A model generated the notes under the pieces. It ran no database searches, had not been told where the DNA came from, and saw only the letters and a program-made list of their open reading frames with translations. Shown here piece after piece: positions 54,501-64,000 of a DNA stretch of 64,000 nucleotides; position 1 is the stretch's first letter, and each line of letters begins with the position of its first letter. The DNA is from Chloroflexi bacterium TSY. Its GTDB lineage: Bacteria; Chloroflexota; Anaerolineae; Caldilineales; Caldilineaceae. The position numbers were made by a program, and so were the translations under genes. Location: NCBI GenBank assembly GCA_019217005.1, contig JAHBNG010000066.1, forward strand, positions 13,697-77,696, given 5' to 3'.

Positions 54501-57292
54501 TTTGCGCCGTTTCGCCAATCTCTCGCCGCCTGCGTAAGACGACGTTGATACTGCAGATTGTCATCTCTCGTTGATTCTTCATTGATCCATTCAGTAAGTT
54601 GTGGCCAAGCTGGAATCAGAGCATCATGCGCAGGTTCATAGTAGGATGGTGAACTGCTATTACTATCTTCAGAATTCAGAACGTAGGTTTGGACCTCGCT
54701 TTTAGCAGCAACGATAAGACGTCCATCAATGAGATTCGCTAAGATTTCCTCAACACGCTCATTTGTCGAATCATCAGAATAGTGAAGTTCTTCGGGAGAT
54801 ACGCGTCGTCGAGTGAATTCTCTACCTTCGACCGAGACCATGCGAAGCAGTACATTGCGCATTGTATTCAGTAATAGCGGGTCATTTGGTGTGAGTTCCT
54901 CGGCTCTGTGCCTTAATGCACCAGTAATACCACCAAATTTTCTAAAATCCTCCTTGCGCAATGTCCTGTCAGTTCGACCAGATCGAACATATTGAAGATA
55001 TAACTCACTTAACGTGAATGATAGAAGCGGTAATGCACCAGGCATCTGAACTACCTCGTTGATTAACTGATCCACTAAATTAGCTTCATCAGAATCATTA
55101 GACTCAAAAAACAGAACTCGAGTCGAGGCTGGCTTCTCAATAATCTGCCGAAGCTCATCTTGAGACATTTGTTTGACCAGGAATCGAGATTCAGGTTTGG
55201 AGAGTGTGTTCTCATCTAGCTTTTGAACAGCATCATAGAATTGAGGCTCAAAATCAGAGCGCAGCGTGCTGACAATCCGCAAATGGTCTTGATATTTAGC
55301 GAGCAGTTTAGACAATATCGTCAAAAACTGATTCCTGGTATCCGTGTTGCGACATTGTGTAAATATCTCTTCAAGTTGATCAATGACTAGACATATGATT
55401 TTCTCAGAATTAGTTAACAACCATTGATCTACTGTTGCAAAGAGGGTCTCGCTATCTACTTCCACATCTTGGCTTGATGTGGCTATTGGAGTATCAGGAG
55501 AATTTGATCTACATAGCTCATATAACACGTGAATCGGGCTTTCCCCGGGGCGCATTGGTCCCCATATCGCCCATTTTGAAGACAATTGGTTACGTATAGT
55601 CGGCAAAAGACCTGCCATCACAAGACTTGATTTTCCCGAGCCCGACATACCAATGACATTTGTAAATGCCTGTTTCTGAATCTTCTCAAACAATTCGTTT
55701 GTTTGAACTGCACGTCCAAAGAAGAGTTGATGATCTTCTTCTCTGTAGGATTCAAGCCCACGATATGGATTGTTGTGCTTATGCAGCTTTTCGGCTTTGG
55801 GCAGTTTACTGATCACCTCAGGAAACACAAAAGTATATTCACCGCTTCCGTGCTTGCTAAGAGGCCAAAGCCCTGGTGTTTGGCGATTGGAACTAAAGGT
55901 CGTTGGTTGATTCTCGACTTGCTTTCTAAGATAAATGTATAGTTCAGTTGCCGTGATCACCCCATCATTCCCATAATCACTTTTCCCTGATGCTAGTATC
56001 TTGATCAGTGCTGCGGCAAATGGTGAATGTCTTAGGTTGCCATTCAGCGAACTATCTTCTCTACGTCCAATCTTAAATTCATCTATCAGAAGGTCTTGTG
56101 CCTTTTGGTTATGAGCCGAAGAGGTTAAAACTTGCCATGCAGGCGTATCGATGTATTTATGGTATCTTTCGTAAAAGATTTTTTCAGGTGCATCAACAAC
56201 TTCGCGAGTGCTCACCCAGCGAAACGAGCCAGCAAAACAACAGTCGAGAATAGCGAGCATATGACGACAGTTAAGCCGAACCAAGGCATCATGCACACAT
56301 TGCATAGATAGGTAACTACATGTCTCATTTCGCTTGGCATCTTGAGGAATTAGGTATCCAGTTGGTTTTTTCTCGTCATTCACTGCAATCCCATGACCAG
56401 CAAAGTAGAAAAGAAGGCGATCATGTTCACCAACCAAATCAGGAAGCTCGCTTAGACAATCCTCAATCCCTTCTTTCGTCGCCTCTTCATTACATAACAA
56501 AAGTATGGGTGAATAGCCATGTTTTTCTTCTAAGATACGGCCAACAGTTGTTGCGTCATGAACAGCTGTCTGGAGAGTGGTGATCCCATTCCTATAGTTG
56601 TCTATGCCAATAATGACGGCGATGCTTTGGTTGAAATCTGGGTGTTGGTCATCGTTTCGGCCATAGATCTCATCTACAGTTGGATATAGATTCCCTTTTG
56701 TTTCTTTGGCATTTTGATCCAGTGGCAACGAGGTGACGTCTGATTCCAGATTGGTTATCAACTCGGCGTTTATAACGTCGTATTCTTTCAGCTCGCCAGA
56801 TTCGACTAAATCACAAAGCTTTTGGGCTTTATGCAAGGGCAGTTCGATAGTTAGTTCCACGCAACCCTTCCTTTTATCTGTAATTCTCACATCGCCATCG
56901 ATTTCCAGATGCCTGCCAATAGCAGTTAGAAAGCGTTCCTGTTCTTTTTCCGTATATGTATCAAAAGTTCGATCTATCTTAATTTTCACAGCTACCGTTT
57001 CTGATTGCTCTGCATCTGTCTTCCCATCTGAAGGATCCTTCAGTATCAGTTCCTGAGCATGATTTTTGTTGCGGAGACTGTGGGTTTTGCGTTTTAGGAT
57101 TGGTCTCCAGTCTTCTGGACAACCCTCGACTATCATAGACTTACAAGCCACCTCATAAGCAAAATCAACAGATTCACCCATTCCTAATGTCTCATAAAAT
57201 GCCACCGAGAATTTTATTGCGACCCTATCATCAATTTCTTGTCTTACACCTACAGACTGACTGTCCATCATTATCTTCCAGTATAATCCCAT
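51590..57292 (-). CDS. Caspase-nSTAND-TM-WD40 conflict protein with broken CHAT remnant
   Basis: A 1900-residue frame. Residues about 12-75 are the end of a CHAT protease (VGVRQEIDDRVAIKFSVAFY). Residues 100-180 are a small alpha/beta domain of the kind found beside effectors. Residues 222-490 are a caspase-like peptidase with His300 (FYFAGHG) and Cys352 (ILDCCFAGS). Residues 508-1000 are an STAND NTPase: Walker A GMSGSGKSSLV (548-558) and Walker B ICLVIDQLEE (633-642). A transmembrane helix is at 1019-1041. WD40-like blades fill about 1110-1890 and are rich in LWDGA/VRVWTTDRG repeats. Such proteins sense a signal with the propeller and activate a suicide protease. The apparent start at 57292 is an artefact; the natural start lay upstream in the CHAT module. 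Confidence 0.85.
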   Translation of the reverse strand: MGLYWKIMMDSQSVGVRQEIDDRVAIKFSVAFYETLGMGESVDFAYEVACKSMIVEGCPEDWRPILKRKTHSLRNKNHAQELILKDPSDGKTDAEQSETVAVKIKIDRTFDTYTEKEQERFLTAIGRHLEIDGDVRITDKRKGCVELTIELPLHKAQKLCDLVESGELKEYDVINAELITNLESDVTSLPLDQNAKETKGNLYPTVDEIYGRNDDQHPDFNQSIAVIIGIDNYRNGITTLQTAVHDATTVGRILEEKHGYSPILLLCNEEATKEGIEDCLSELPDLVGEHDRLLFYFAGHGIAVNDEKKPTGYLIPQDAKRNETCSYLSMQCVHDALVRLNCRHMLAILDCCFAGSFRWVSTREVVDAPEKIFYERYHKYIDTPAWQVLTSSAHNQKAQDLLIDEFKIGRREDSSLNGNLRHSPFAAALIKILASGKSDYGNDGVITATELYIYLRKQVENQPTTFSSNRQTPGLWPLSKHGSGEYTFVFPEVISKLPKAEKLHKHNNPYRGLESYREEDHQLFFGRAVQTNELFEKIQKQAFTNVIGMSGSGKSSLVMAGLLPTIRNQLSSKWAIWGPMRPGESPIHVLYELCRSNSPDTPIATSSQDVEVDSETLFATVDQWLLTNSEKIICLVIDQLEEIFTQCRNTDTRNQFLTILSKLLAKYQDHLRIVSTLRSDFEPQFYDAVQKLDENTLSKPESRFLVKQMSQDELRQIIEKPASTRVLFFESNDSDEANLVDQLINEVVQMPGALPLLSFTLSELYLQYVRSGRTDRTLRKEDFRKFGGITGALRHRAEELTPNDPLLLNTMRNVLLRMVSVEGREFTRRRVSPEELHYSDDSTNERVEEILANLIDGRLIVAAKSEVQTYVLNSEDSNSSSPSYYEPAHDALIPAWPQLTEWINEESTRDDNLQYQRRLTQAARDWRNGANQSSLNQDNFGRFVRVFRELTVKPYDVLSTLNQESALWTGDENSTLLYNILNETNGKRNWLNEDETNFAKASIEKTEKNLELRNRIFRTLFRLFAAAVIAAILFLIAGVVANNERQEADANLIQQLREASQRLSNTLQTQLTIDPVASLHLGILALPDEGNVRPYIPDAERGLNQAIRTSLERQYHPLSHEPLLPSRVAYGADWIAVGGTALSLVDYSLTDVVTITNHSEEAFDILWLDDHTLLRWGAQEVQVWRDRNLLFAEQFGSSGKIACAMPSPTTEEIAICHDKTIWIWTPSQNSLSQLPELPGRVLGARWSPEERQLAIWDESRSLTVWDSDRNQALELPALDEPSHIWDTAWVDKGRYLVAAMNDGFARIYDIQDPEQSTQIPIDKGRSRIQHVADDRFLIWTVGGRARLWSVRQEAPLAEYGLEESKAEDLMLFREESALLLMLSDNSAQFYPSLAITESITLRGHTGRVLSADLHGEHIATSSTDGSVRVWTTDRGAELMTLEGHTSQIFEERADVWGVHWLDDQFLFTHGEDGSVRRWQIFDEKGDPLCRGYQSNVPRCFDPNSTYKGHTGEIQSIRWLDNETFVTTSRDNSARRWDLSTNVSKTLTHTFGTTVEWDPSGTFVLGFIEEGFLSENDDPDGIVRRFDNGEIITRIPGPISAAFWLNVGIVTIDGTNTVRVIDPMNGQITREFSGAASQITAVAEHSDGSIATGEVNGTIRIWRPESDHESLILNASLPIEEQYVIAGIEWSRDGQRLLTFGAKLILWDLPNQTPLWESIDTDFQNNKATFSPDEQYIAFKVDKSLHVINAVDGTIMWSDERSHDQAIRGVEWVISSPWKNQELTWISFSYWRNRLFPREETRFLLLTWSDDDTARLWDGAAGKEIMRMTELGNVSAAAINPSGDTIVTATILYEKGPEGLIHTWRTWHNDHEELLEQADSMTTRLLSDEQKLELIGQSQQP

Positions 57293-57511
57293 CTACTTCT
57301 GTACTATGGCCGGAGAAATGTACTATTTCCGGCTGGTATTCAAGCATGGCTCGTCGAAGGTCAGGAAAACGGATGGCTACCTTCGGTATGAGTCGAAACG
57401 GGCACAGGCTATTCGCCAGCTTCAACCCTTGCTCAATCTCGCGGATCTCCTCACCCAAACGAAGAGGTTCTGTATCTTTCGGATTAGAAGCTAAAAATAA
57501 AATCGTTTTAA
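57231..57511 (-). pseudogene. N-terminal CHAT domain remnant of the same gene, cut off by the IS
   Basis: Minus-strand frame: KTILFLASNPKDTEPLRLGE, EIREIEQGLKLA, and EIVHFSGHSTEVDG, the N-half of a CHAT protease with its catalytic His in HFSGHS. The frame then ends in a stop, and the expected central part with the catalytic Cys (usually LNACYS) is absent. The next frame resumes with the end of the domain. A deletion of about 60 codons with a frame change is the simplest explanation. The IS end at 57512 lies immediately before the V-K-T-I-L start of the domain, so the native start codon was removed. Confidence 0.75.
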
Positions 57512-58993
57512 CTTTACTTTCTGGTAAAGGCTTGAGTGACAAAGGGCAAACCGAAAGGGGCGGAAAAAAGAATCCACCCTGAAAAAACGGGATAAAATGT
57601 AAAAATAGTGCTCGGCTAGTTTAAGCAGCGGCATTGAGGCGGCGATGAGCGAGAACGCCTTTAGGGAAATGGTGTGAAACCGAGGCCTTTTTCCGAAAGT
57701 CAGGGTCGAGTTGGTCAGGAGTTGGAAAAAGAGCACTCGAGAGAACACGGCGCAGCCTGCCGGGAGTGGATTGAGGCTCTCGATCCCAGTAGCCAGTCGG
57801 TATGGGAGGAAGAGAAGCGGCTAAATGGGAAAGAAGATTGCCAGCAAGCAGCCCCAGTTCAGGTAAGCGGAAACAAGCCTCATCGGCATGAACAAATTGA
57901 CGATGTAAGCCAATCATCTGCTTGGAAGCCAAGGGGGGAGGTTCAACAGGCCAGCGTTCCAGGTAGACAAGATAAATGGTTTCAGGCTGCAAAGTCATAA
58001 CGGTCGCCAAAACCAAAGGTGTGTTGTAGGCCGGATCCTGAATGACGTAAATCGAGTAGGTACGGTTGGCTGTATCCACCTTGGTTGTTCTGGGGACGAG
58101 ATTGTGCCATGCTTGATAGCAAATCAGGCGACCACTATAGAAAGCGACCAGACGAGTCCGGAGTTGTAGCCTCGAGTCGCTTTCCCTTATAGCTGCGAGA
58201 GCGGACGCACAATATCACCATATTCAGGTGGTCTGCCTTTTCTTTGCGTTTGGGAACTCATTGCGGCGCACTGTGCAGTTAATGGCTTCCCAGGACAAAT
58301 CGGTCTATGCCGCTTTCTAGCATTTCTCTGATTGTAAACCCGGCATCGACCACCGCCACTTCGTCTGACTCCAGTGATTTCTTCGTCTCTGTCAGCAGCT
58401 TTTCCGAAACTCACTTTCCTTTGTTCCAACCGTGCATCTCGATTGCCTTGAGCAGTGGCACTCGCTTCCCGCCTATCTCCCCGAGCTTATCATCACTCCA
58501 AAGATGAGCGCGGGCAATGCCGACGAGCCGTTGAGTTATAGAGTCGGTTCACTTTCCCTTGCAGCTTCGGTCGCCAGAACCCTGTGATATCTATGCTTTT
58601 CACTCGGTACCCTTCTAACTTTTTTGCCTCCCATTCCCCTTTCCACTTCTTCTTGCCACGACCCCAGCAGACTTGTGATATCCCATGATCCATATCAGCT
58701 CCACCAGCTTCGCCGGGCTCCTCATCTTCAAACCCGCTTTCTTTCAATGCGCTATGGATTGCTCCTCGACTTTTCAGAAACGACCCATTCAGCATTGCCC
58801 ACATCAGACGCATTACATTTACGTTTGTTCCCATCGGCGTTACTTGCAATACATTCATCAGTACTGCTATAGTTATTTCTGGCGCGGTTAGCATTCCTTC
58901 CTCCTTTTTGGGTTCTCTACCTTTAGGATGAACTGCTAACCGCTTTTTGTCACATTTCTCACCTCATCTCTTTTCTTTTACCAGAAAGTAAAG
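57512..58993 (-). mobile_element. Insertion sequence, copy 2 (same IS as 19085-20572)
   Basis: 1482 bp, inverted relative to copy 1, with the same CTTTACTTTCTGGTAAAGG ends. It is inserted directly at the 5' end of the caspase/nSTAND gene. The flanks show no clear duplication. Only 13 bp separate it from the ISAzo13 element. Confidence 0.85.
57621..58894 (-). pseudogene. Transposase of the 1.49-kb IS, second frameshifted copy
   Basis: Almost identical to copy 1 in its first part (MLTAPEITIAVLMNVLQVTP) and in the last 150 residues (SIYVIQDPAYNTPLVLATVM to RRLNAAA). It has its own additional indels in the middle (58187-58500) besides the stop after GDIVRPLSQL that it shares with copy 1. It is inactive as it stands. 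Confidence 0.75.
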
Positions 58994-59006
58994 TTTATTT
59001 GAATTA

Positions 59007-60299
59007 GGCCAATCCAAAAAATAAAATATACGCGAGAAGGTGTTAAACTAGCTCTCCAAAAGGAGCAAAAATGACAATCTCGCCAGAAATGGTTGAAGTC
59101 TTGAAAGAGACGAAGGCCATGTTAAGTGGATACGAAAGAAGGCACTTCATGGCCCAAACGGTCAAAACGATATGCGAAGGGAGTCCGACGAAAGCAGAAC
59201 GAGAGTTGGGCTGGAATCGGGCGACGATAGCCAAAGCCCTGGAAGAACTAGAAGGCGGCTTCTGTTATGTCGACCAAAGCCACCGACGTGGTCGCAAAAC
59301 CGAAGACCATATCCCCACTTTACTGGCCGATATGGTTGAAATCGCCGATCAATTCAGCTAGACCGATCCCACCTTTCGACCCCCAATTGTACACTCGACT
59401 AACCGCCGCCGAAATGCGTACCCAGCTCATCGAGCAGAAAGGATACACAGATGAGGAATTGCCTGGCGAAGAGGCCATCCGCTTGAAGCTCAATGAGTTA
59501 GGCTATGGCTCAAACCGGGTCAAAAAAAGTCAACCAGTGAAAAAGATCCCAGAGACCGATGCGATCTTTGATAGAATTCATCAGATCAATCAAGAAGCGG
59601 ATGCAGACGAGACGGTTCTGCGCCTCTCTTGGGATGCCAAAGCGACGATTTTACTTGACCGTTTCTCGAGAGAAGGATAAGTCGAGTGGTTGTCAAAGCG
59701 CTCGATCATGACTTTCAAGATAAGAAGACCGAGAAAGTCACTCCTTTTGGCATTTACCTCCCTTCAACCAAGGAACTCTTTCTTTACTTGACTCAGTCGA
59801 AAGTGACGAGTGACTGTATTGTCGACTGCCTGATTGATTTTTGGGAAAGCGTACGTGAACACTTTCCTCACGTCAAGACCCTCGTGATCAATCAGGACAA
59901 TGGTCCCAAAATCATACCCGTCGGACTCAGTTTATGTATCGTCTCACTCAGTTTGTTGAGCACTATCGTCTCTCTATTCAGCTCGCCTGCTACCCTCCTT
60001 ATCACAGTAAATACAACCCCATCGAACGGGTTTGGGGCCATCTTGAAAAACACTGGAACGGTTCTCTTCTCGATTCTCTTGAGACCGTTCTCAATTTTGC
60101 CCGTTCTTTTCGCTTTAACCAACTACAACCCTTCGTTCACCTGAATTCCACTCTTTATGAGACCGGCGTCAAACTCACTCAGAAAGAGATGGACCGTTTG
60201 AACAACGCTTCCAACGTTTACCTGGTTTAGAAAAATGGTTTGTCCTTATTCCCCCTCTCCATTCTCTCGTTCGCGTATAATTATTTTTTTGGTTTAGCC
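59007..60299 (+). mobile_element. ISAzo13-family insertion sequence
   Basis: The ends are similar over about 25 bp: GGCCAATCCAAAAAATAAAA at the left, and the inverse GGCTAAACCAAAAAAATAAT at the right. A possible 3-bp duplication TTA lies at 59004-59006 and 60300-60302. Length 1293 bp. Confidence 0.7.
59071..60230 (+). pseudogene. ISAzo13-family transposase, frameshifted
   Basis: The product can be followed in four pieces: MVEVLKETKAMLSGYERRHF to LLADMVEIADQFS; YTRLTAAEMRTQLIEQKGYT to DAKATILLDRFSREG (catalytic Asp strand); VVVKALDHDFQDKKTEKVTP to HFPHVKTLVINQDNGPK (second Asp); and ACYPPYHSKYNPIERVWGHL (the Glu) to the end. Breaks lie near 59362, 59680 and 59910. The order and motifs fit the ISAzo13 family. 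Confidence 0.85.
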
Positions 60300-60390
60300 T
60301 TACCCATTACCAAGCTTCTTGACTCTGTATCCACATTCAGATGGCCGAAACGATGACTATGGCCAGAAATCTGACATACGCTTACCTTAG

Positions 60391-60470
60391 TGATTATCCA
60401 AAAATTCTGTAACGATGAATACTTGCCGAGAAGCTAATCGGACCCACAACCACTTTTCGGGTAGGTTCTT
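60391..60470. repeat. MITE-3 copy 2, inverted and diverged
   Basis: It matches the inverse of 15327-15408 from TTATCCAAAAATTCTGTAAC at one end to CACAACCACTTTTCGGGTAG at the other. About a third of the positions differ, so it is older than MITE-1 and MITE-2. The following 60471-60927 shows no gene I can support. Confidence 0.6.
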
Positions 60471-60927
60471 GGGATAGACTATTGATAATGCATTTTGAAG
60501 AACCTGTTTGCCCACTCGAGATCTAAAATGAATCAGATGATCACAACTCACTTCGTGTCGTTCTGCTTCAGCTAGAGATTCAACATTAGACGCTAGTATG
60601 TTCTCGATGCTGGCAAAAGATCATTGGGCTCATTGAAGAAGGCCATGGAGGTCAACCGATGAAAAACCTGCTCAAGCGCTAAACGATTCATGAGTTGCCC
60701 AAAGAGACTGGGCGTTGCATCCGTTTCGGAATCAAGGGTTGCAGGAATCAGAGGTATTCCCAGCGATGATCGTGTACGCAACAGCGGTTCGAGCTACTGT
60801 TCAATGTATCAAGGAAGTCAGAGTCAGGGCGTAACTGATCGAACGATACATCTACGCTCTCAATCGCTCCAGACAACTATAACTCGATAGTTGTATTTTG
60901 AGCAGGTGCCAGTTGACAAAGTCAAAA

Positions 60928-62515
60928 TTAAGCAGAACAGGCCTGCTGTTTGGCGAAAAAGAGCGAAGACCTCTGCAATCTCCTGTCCATCATTCAAGGC
61001 ATGATGTGCAGTCAAGATGAGATCTTGAATTAGTGACTGAGCTTGCTGCCAGTAGCCTCACCAAAGGGATTTGCTGGGCAAGAATTGAGTTTTAGCCAAT
61101 GATGGTCCCAAACAATCAAGGTGCAAGAGAGAATAAGCCACGAAGACCAGAGACCAATGTTTTTGAAAGGCGTGGGCAGTTCGCATGCAATATTCATCAA
61201 GACCAAGCAGTTGTTTACCATCCTCAGTAGATCCAAATTTCAGGTTTAGTGAGAGAATTCTGGCTAAACAGTTGACATAAATACAAATTTGCCGGTCGAT
61301 ATCTAGTTTTGCGTTAGATTTGGGCGATTTTCAGATATGAAATAGGTTGTTTTCTGTAACCGAAATCTGAATAAATGACTCCAAAATCCCTGCAATCTCG
61401 ACTGAAAATCGCCAAAAAACAAATTTGGATCTACTGATCCTGATAAACCGTCTCGATAGGCCAACGAAACAGGTAAATCGAGAGAATGCGTTTGGCATTA
61501 CAATCAGTGCGATTGGTCACTAAAACGCCTAATTGCCTTGCAATTCAGGATTATCAAAACTAATCACGATGCGTACCTTGCCGATAGAAGGGATACGCAC
61601 AGTCATGGTAAAGGTATAGTAAAGTACGACCATCAATGGTGACAGGTTTGTAGGCATTCTGGGGATGTAGGGGACCAACTCTTTGACTTTAATATGTGGC
61701 CCCTCGAAAGTTATCGGCTGACCGTCTTCATCTCAAACGAAAGCTATTTGTCTCCAGATTGCGATTGCACTTCAAGATGCTGATCAATCTTTATTCAGAC
61801 GATCGAGTACAGCTAGAAGATCTGGAGCAGATACCAACCATCGAAGAGCCAACAAAGATAAGGGTTCGTTCAACAGCTTTTCAACCAGTTCACTGGCAAT
61901 GGTTATCTTGGTCTTAAACGCTTCGTCTAGCCCTCGAAGGCGGGGTCAGTTAATAGGTGGCTATCCACTCGTTTATGAAAAGCGGTTCGTTCTTTCTTTT
62001 CTTGGGAATCTCAGTCACTGGAAATGGTTTCCACTGCTTCCCAGTCGGTAAACTCTTCGTACCGTCGGTAGATACTTGCATCGACTGGAAAACGAACAGC
62101 GCCACTGACATAGTGACTTGTGACTAAGTTATGAGCCAGTGGATGCTGACCATTGCTATGATTGTGTGTGTATCGATATACTCGAACAGACTTCCCGTGT
62201 TCACATGTATCGTCAATCGCTAATACCGATTCTGACTCTGAACGTTGGTATTGCTGTCTCTGACTTGTAACCTATACGCTCATCATTGAGTTTTCGGCTC
62301 GCCAAGGAGCTTCACTCAGATACCGTGATATATTCGTCTCTGCACTATCTAGAATGCAGCGGGCAATATTTGCCATGCTTTTGTTGTCCAAGACCATCAG
62401 ACCCGTCAGATAGTTTTCAAAGTGGCGAAACTGTTTACGATTGGCAAATACTGAACGAAGGTTTCGCTATGCTCCTGACCAGTGGCGCTACATTCACTAT
62501 CGGCAATTGCATCTT
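60928..62515 (-). pseudogene. DDE transposase (IS4/IS701-like), degenerate and split by MITE-2
   Basis: Minus-strand pieces are recognisable in order: QFRHFENYLTGLMVLDNKSM and SRYLSEAPWRAEN (N-terminus, 62500-62290); VLAIDDTCEHGKSVRVYRYT and PLAHNLVTSHYVSGAVRFPV (catalytic Asp region, 62250-62030); and HWSLVFVAYSLLHLDCLGPS to FAKQQACSA (C-terminus, to a stop at 60928-60930). Frames change repeatedly, and MITE-2 copy 3 sits in the late part. Confidence 0.65.
61225..61436. mobile_element. MITE-2 copy 3 (212 bp), TSD ATCCT
   Basis: Ends CAGTAGATCCAAATTT and the inverse; ATCCT flanks at 61220-61224 and 61437-61441. It is nearly identical to copies 1 and 2, with a few single-base losses. Confidence 0.92.
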
Positions 62516-62592
62516 GATGGCTCCTTTTCGCACTTTTTTTCTTGATGCAATCTATTGAGATGACTTTTGTCTCTTTTGTCTTTGGAAAATAT

Positions 62593-64000
62593 TCATTTCA
62601 CAACTTTCGAGTATGCCTGCTGAACAGGCCACTCAGTGGCAGCCAGCCATTTAGCGCAATTGCCATCGTCCCCAATCATGCAGGCCAAGGCGAACCCGTG
62701 TTCTGTGCCGACCAAAATGAGTTGCTGAACCATCTGATCGCCGCCTTCTCTTTCAATAAACCATCTAGCGATCAATCCGCCGAAAAGAACCGATACGAAC
62801 GCATTTGTTGTGGCCGGAGCGGTCCAACATCGATCATTCGGTCTTTCAGTTGACGAGCCGTCTGTTCTAGAGGTGTATGAATGTTTTCATAGTCAAGGTT
62901 AGAACGCATGTATCTGGCTTGTCAAGAATTGTTTGTGCCATTTGGTTTGTATTGCCGAGAAAACCATGAACACACAATACAACTTCGTTCGCTTCTGCAA
63001 TTCGCTGTTGAACAACCTCGTTTTCGGTGATGATGTGGAATCCATTTTGATCGTTCACATCGGCCACCCCCAATCGAGGATAATCGTAATCTATTCCCCA
63101 TGGCGCCGAAGTTAATTTTTGAAAAAGTATCCATACCGAGCGATGGAGGCTTCGGCTACTTTCTGACATTGGTTCAGGAAGACGTTCAATCCCAATTTCC
63201 ACGAACTGATCATCTCTCTTGGTGACATGGCCCAATGGAAGATAGAATTTGCCGTCAAACGACACCGGTAAAATCGTTTCTGTAGATTCCAACATTGATT
63301 CGATTGTCACACAAAGTGTGTGGTCACGGGTGACGCTTTGATAATTTTGTACGTTGTTTAAATTGATAAAACTCAATCCAGGATCAGCACCTTTGGCATG
63401 TAAACTGAAATGGTTTAAACAAGTCAGGGTCCATCCGCAAAATCGCGGGCAAGATTGGAGCATTCAGAATGCTTTGCAAGTGAGGCTTGGTGCCTAAGCT
63501 AGCGTCGGCTTTTAAATCAGCATGCGCTTCAATACTGATCCCAGCCCCCAAATGAGCTTGCCACTGAATTAGATAATGCTACTGATGGTTGTGGTCGGCG
63601 TGGTCAGTGAGACTTCAGCGGTAGCCCAGTCGTCATAAAACTCTGCTTCAGGATAATCAACAACTTCCCGCATCTGAATCTGGTTCATGAGTTGGCTCAA
63701 TGTATTGTTGATCATGGGAGTTGCCCTGTGACAACACCCGTGGTTCATCCAACTCTCTCTGCTCTAGCAATGTCGGATCAAATTCGGCCGTGCAAATCAT
63801 CAGTTTGAGAATATCTTGTCGTTCCGTAATGCCAGCTTCCCAAAGTGATTGAGGGACAATTGTATACCGTGTGGATGTCAGAATTTCCTGATTTGGCTCG
63901 AGCCACTCTCCTACTGGAAAATAGCCTCCGCTGATGGCAAAGCTTTCGGATAGAGATAGAGGCGTACGTAGAGGTTTGTCATGCCGATTTCTCAAACGAA
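62593..64000 (-). pseudogene. Alpha/beta-hydrolase family protein, degenerate, continues beyond window
   Basis: Minus-strand pieces form one gene: LSLSESFAISGGYFPVGEWL and SLWEAGITERQDILKLMICT (63995-63700); SVWILFQKLTSAPWGIDYDY, then ANEVVLCVHGFLGNTNQMAQ (63160-62940), the oxyanion HG of a lipase-like fold; YENIHTPLEQTARQLKDRM; and ARWFIEREGGDQMVQQLILV to 62593. The expected nucleophile GHSMGG between the last two pieces is replaced by unrelated residues, and several frame changes occur. It is probably dead. The N-terminal part is the kind of partner domain found in conflict proteins. Confidence 0.6.

Noticed and set aside
1..64000. tRNA or rRNA genes
   Set aside because: No TPsiC-arm (GGTTCGAATCC-type) with a matching acceptor stem and no rRNA-like stretch was found by reading; a covariance search would be decisive.

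Overview
The window looks like chromosomal DNA of an uncultured bacterium, most likely a Chloroflexota member (Anaerolineae/Caldilineae type). The evidence is indirect. A secreted multidomain sugar dehydrogenase ends in the [12 protein letters not shown] tail common in secreted Chloroflexota proteins. There is a TctABC-type tricarboxylate transporter, a TrpB2, several luciferase-like monooxygenases, a large caspase/nSTAND/WD40 protein, many toxin-antitoxin-like genes and a very heavy load of insertion sequences and MITEs. No rRNA or tRNA gene was recognised, so the assignment is an inference.

Layout. 1-4.5 kb: the end of a thiolase, a DUF4058 remnant and a tctC-tctB-tctA operon (minus). 4.8-7.6 kb: a secreted PQQ-type sugar dehydrogenase. 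7.6-10.6 kb: two IS110-family elements head to head, one intact and one decayed. 11-23.5 kb: a metabolic block with TrpB2, a MetE-like protein, two luciferase-like oxidoreductases (one frameshifted), a sulfatase broken by a MITE, an IS, a short-chain dehydrogenase and an acyl-CoA ligase.

23.8-31.5 kb: nine closely packed minus-strand genes, probably one operon. They include a repeat-bearing protein, three proteins with Ig-like beta domains (one with a phasin-like helical N-terminus, one Cys-rich), a DUF362 protein with a lipid-binding-like C-terminus, an NAD-dependent epimerase/reductase, an SRPBCC protein, a JAB/MPN protein and a small helical protein. A beta-propeller gene is divergent from it. 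I know of no described system with this composition, and it is the best candidate here for an undescribed one. Two of its genes are broken (JAB by a MITE, SRPBCC by a deletion/frameshift).

33.5-38.6 kb: toxin-antitoxin-like pairs (PIN/Phd, a nuclease-like gene with DUF2283, HigBA) separated by intergenic DNA sharing a motif. The nuclease-like gene carries a four-level nest: gene, IS1380-like element, MITE-2, MITE-1. 38.9-41.5 kb: a large serine recombinase with its accessory genes. 42-45.8 kb: one unknown gene split by two ISs. 45.9-47.4 kb: an AT-rich array of palindromes and tiny genes. 47.4-49.7 kb: a mobile element coding for two tyrosine-recombinase domains in one frameshifted polypeptide.

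49.9-57.5 kb: a secreted FecR/PPC/SH3-like protein and a 1900-residue caspase-nSTAND-TM-WD40 protein whose former N-terminal CHAT module is broken and cut off by an IS. 57.5-64 kb: decayed ISs (a second copy of the 19 kb IS, an ISAzo13 element, another DDE transposase), MITE copies and a decayed alpha/beta-hydrolase gene running off the window.

Three MITE families can be defined from the sequence alone. MITE-1 is 155 bp in four copies with 8-bp target duplications. MITE-2 is about 212-215 bp in three copies with 5-bp duplications. MITE-3 is about 80 bp in two copies. In silico removal of MITE-1, MITE-2 or the IS1380-like element, together with one copy of the target duplication, restores open reading frames in four genes. 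This fixes the order of events and shows that the insertions are recent.
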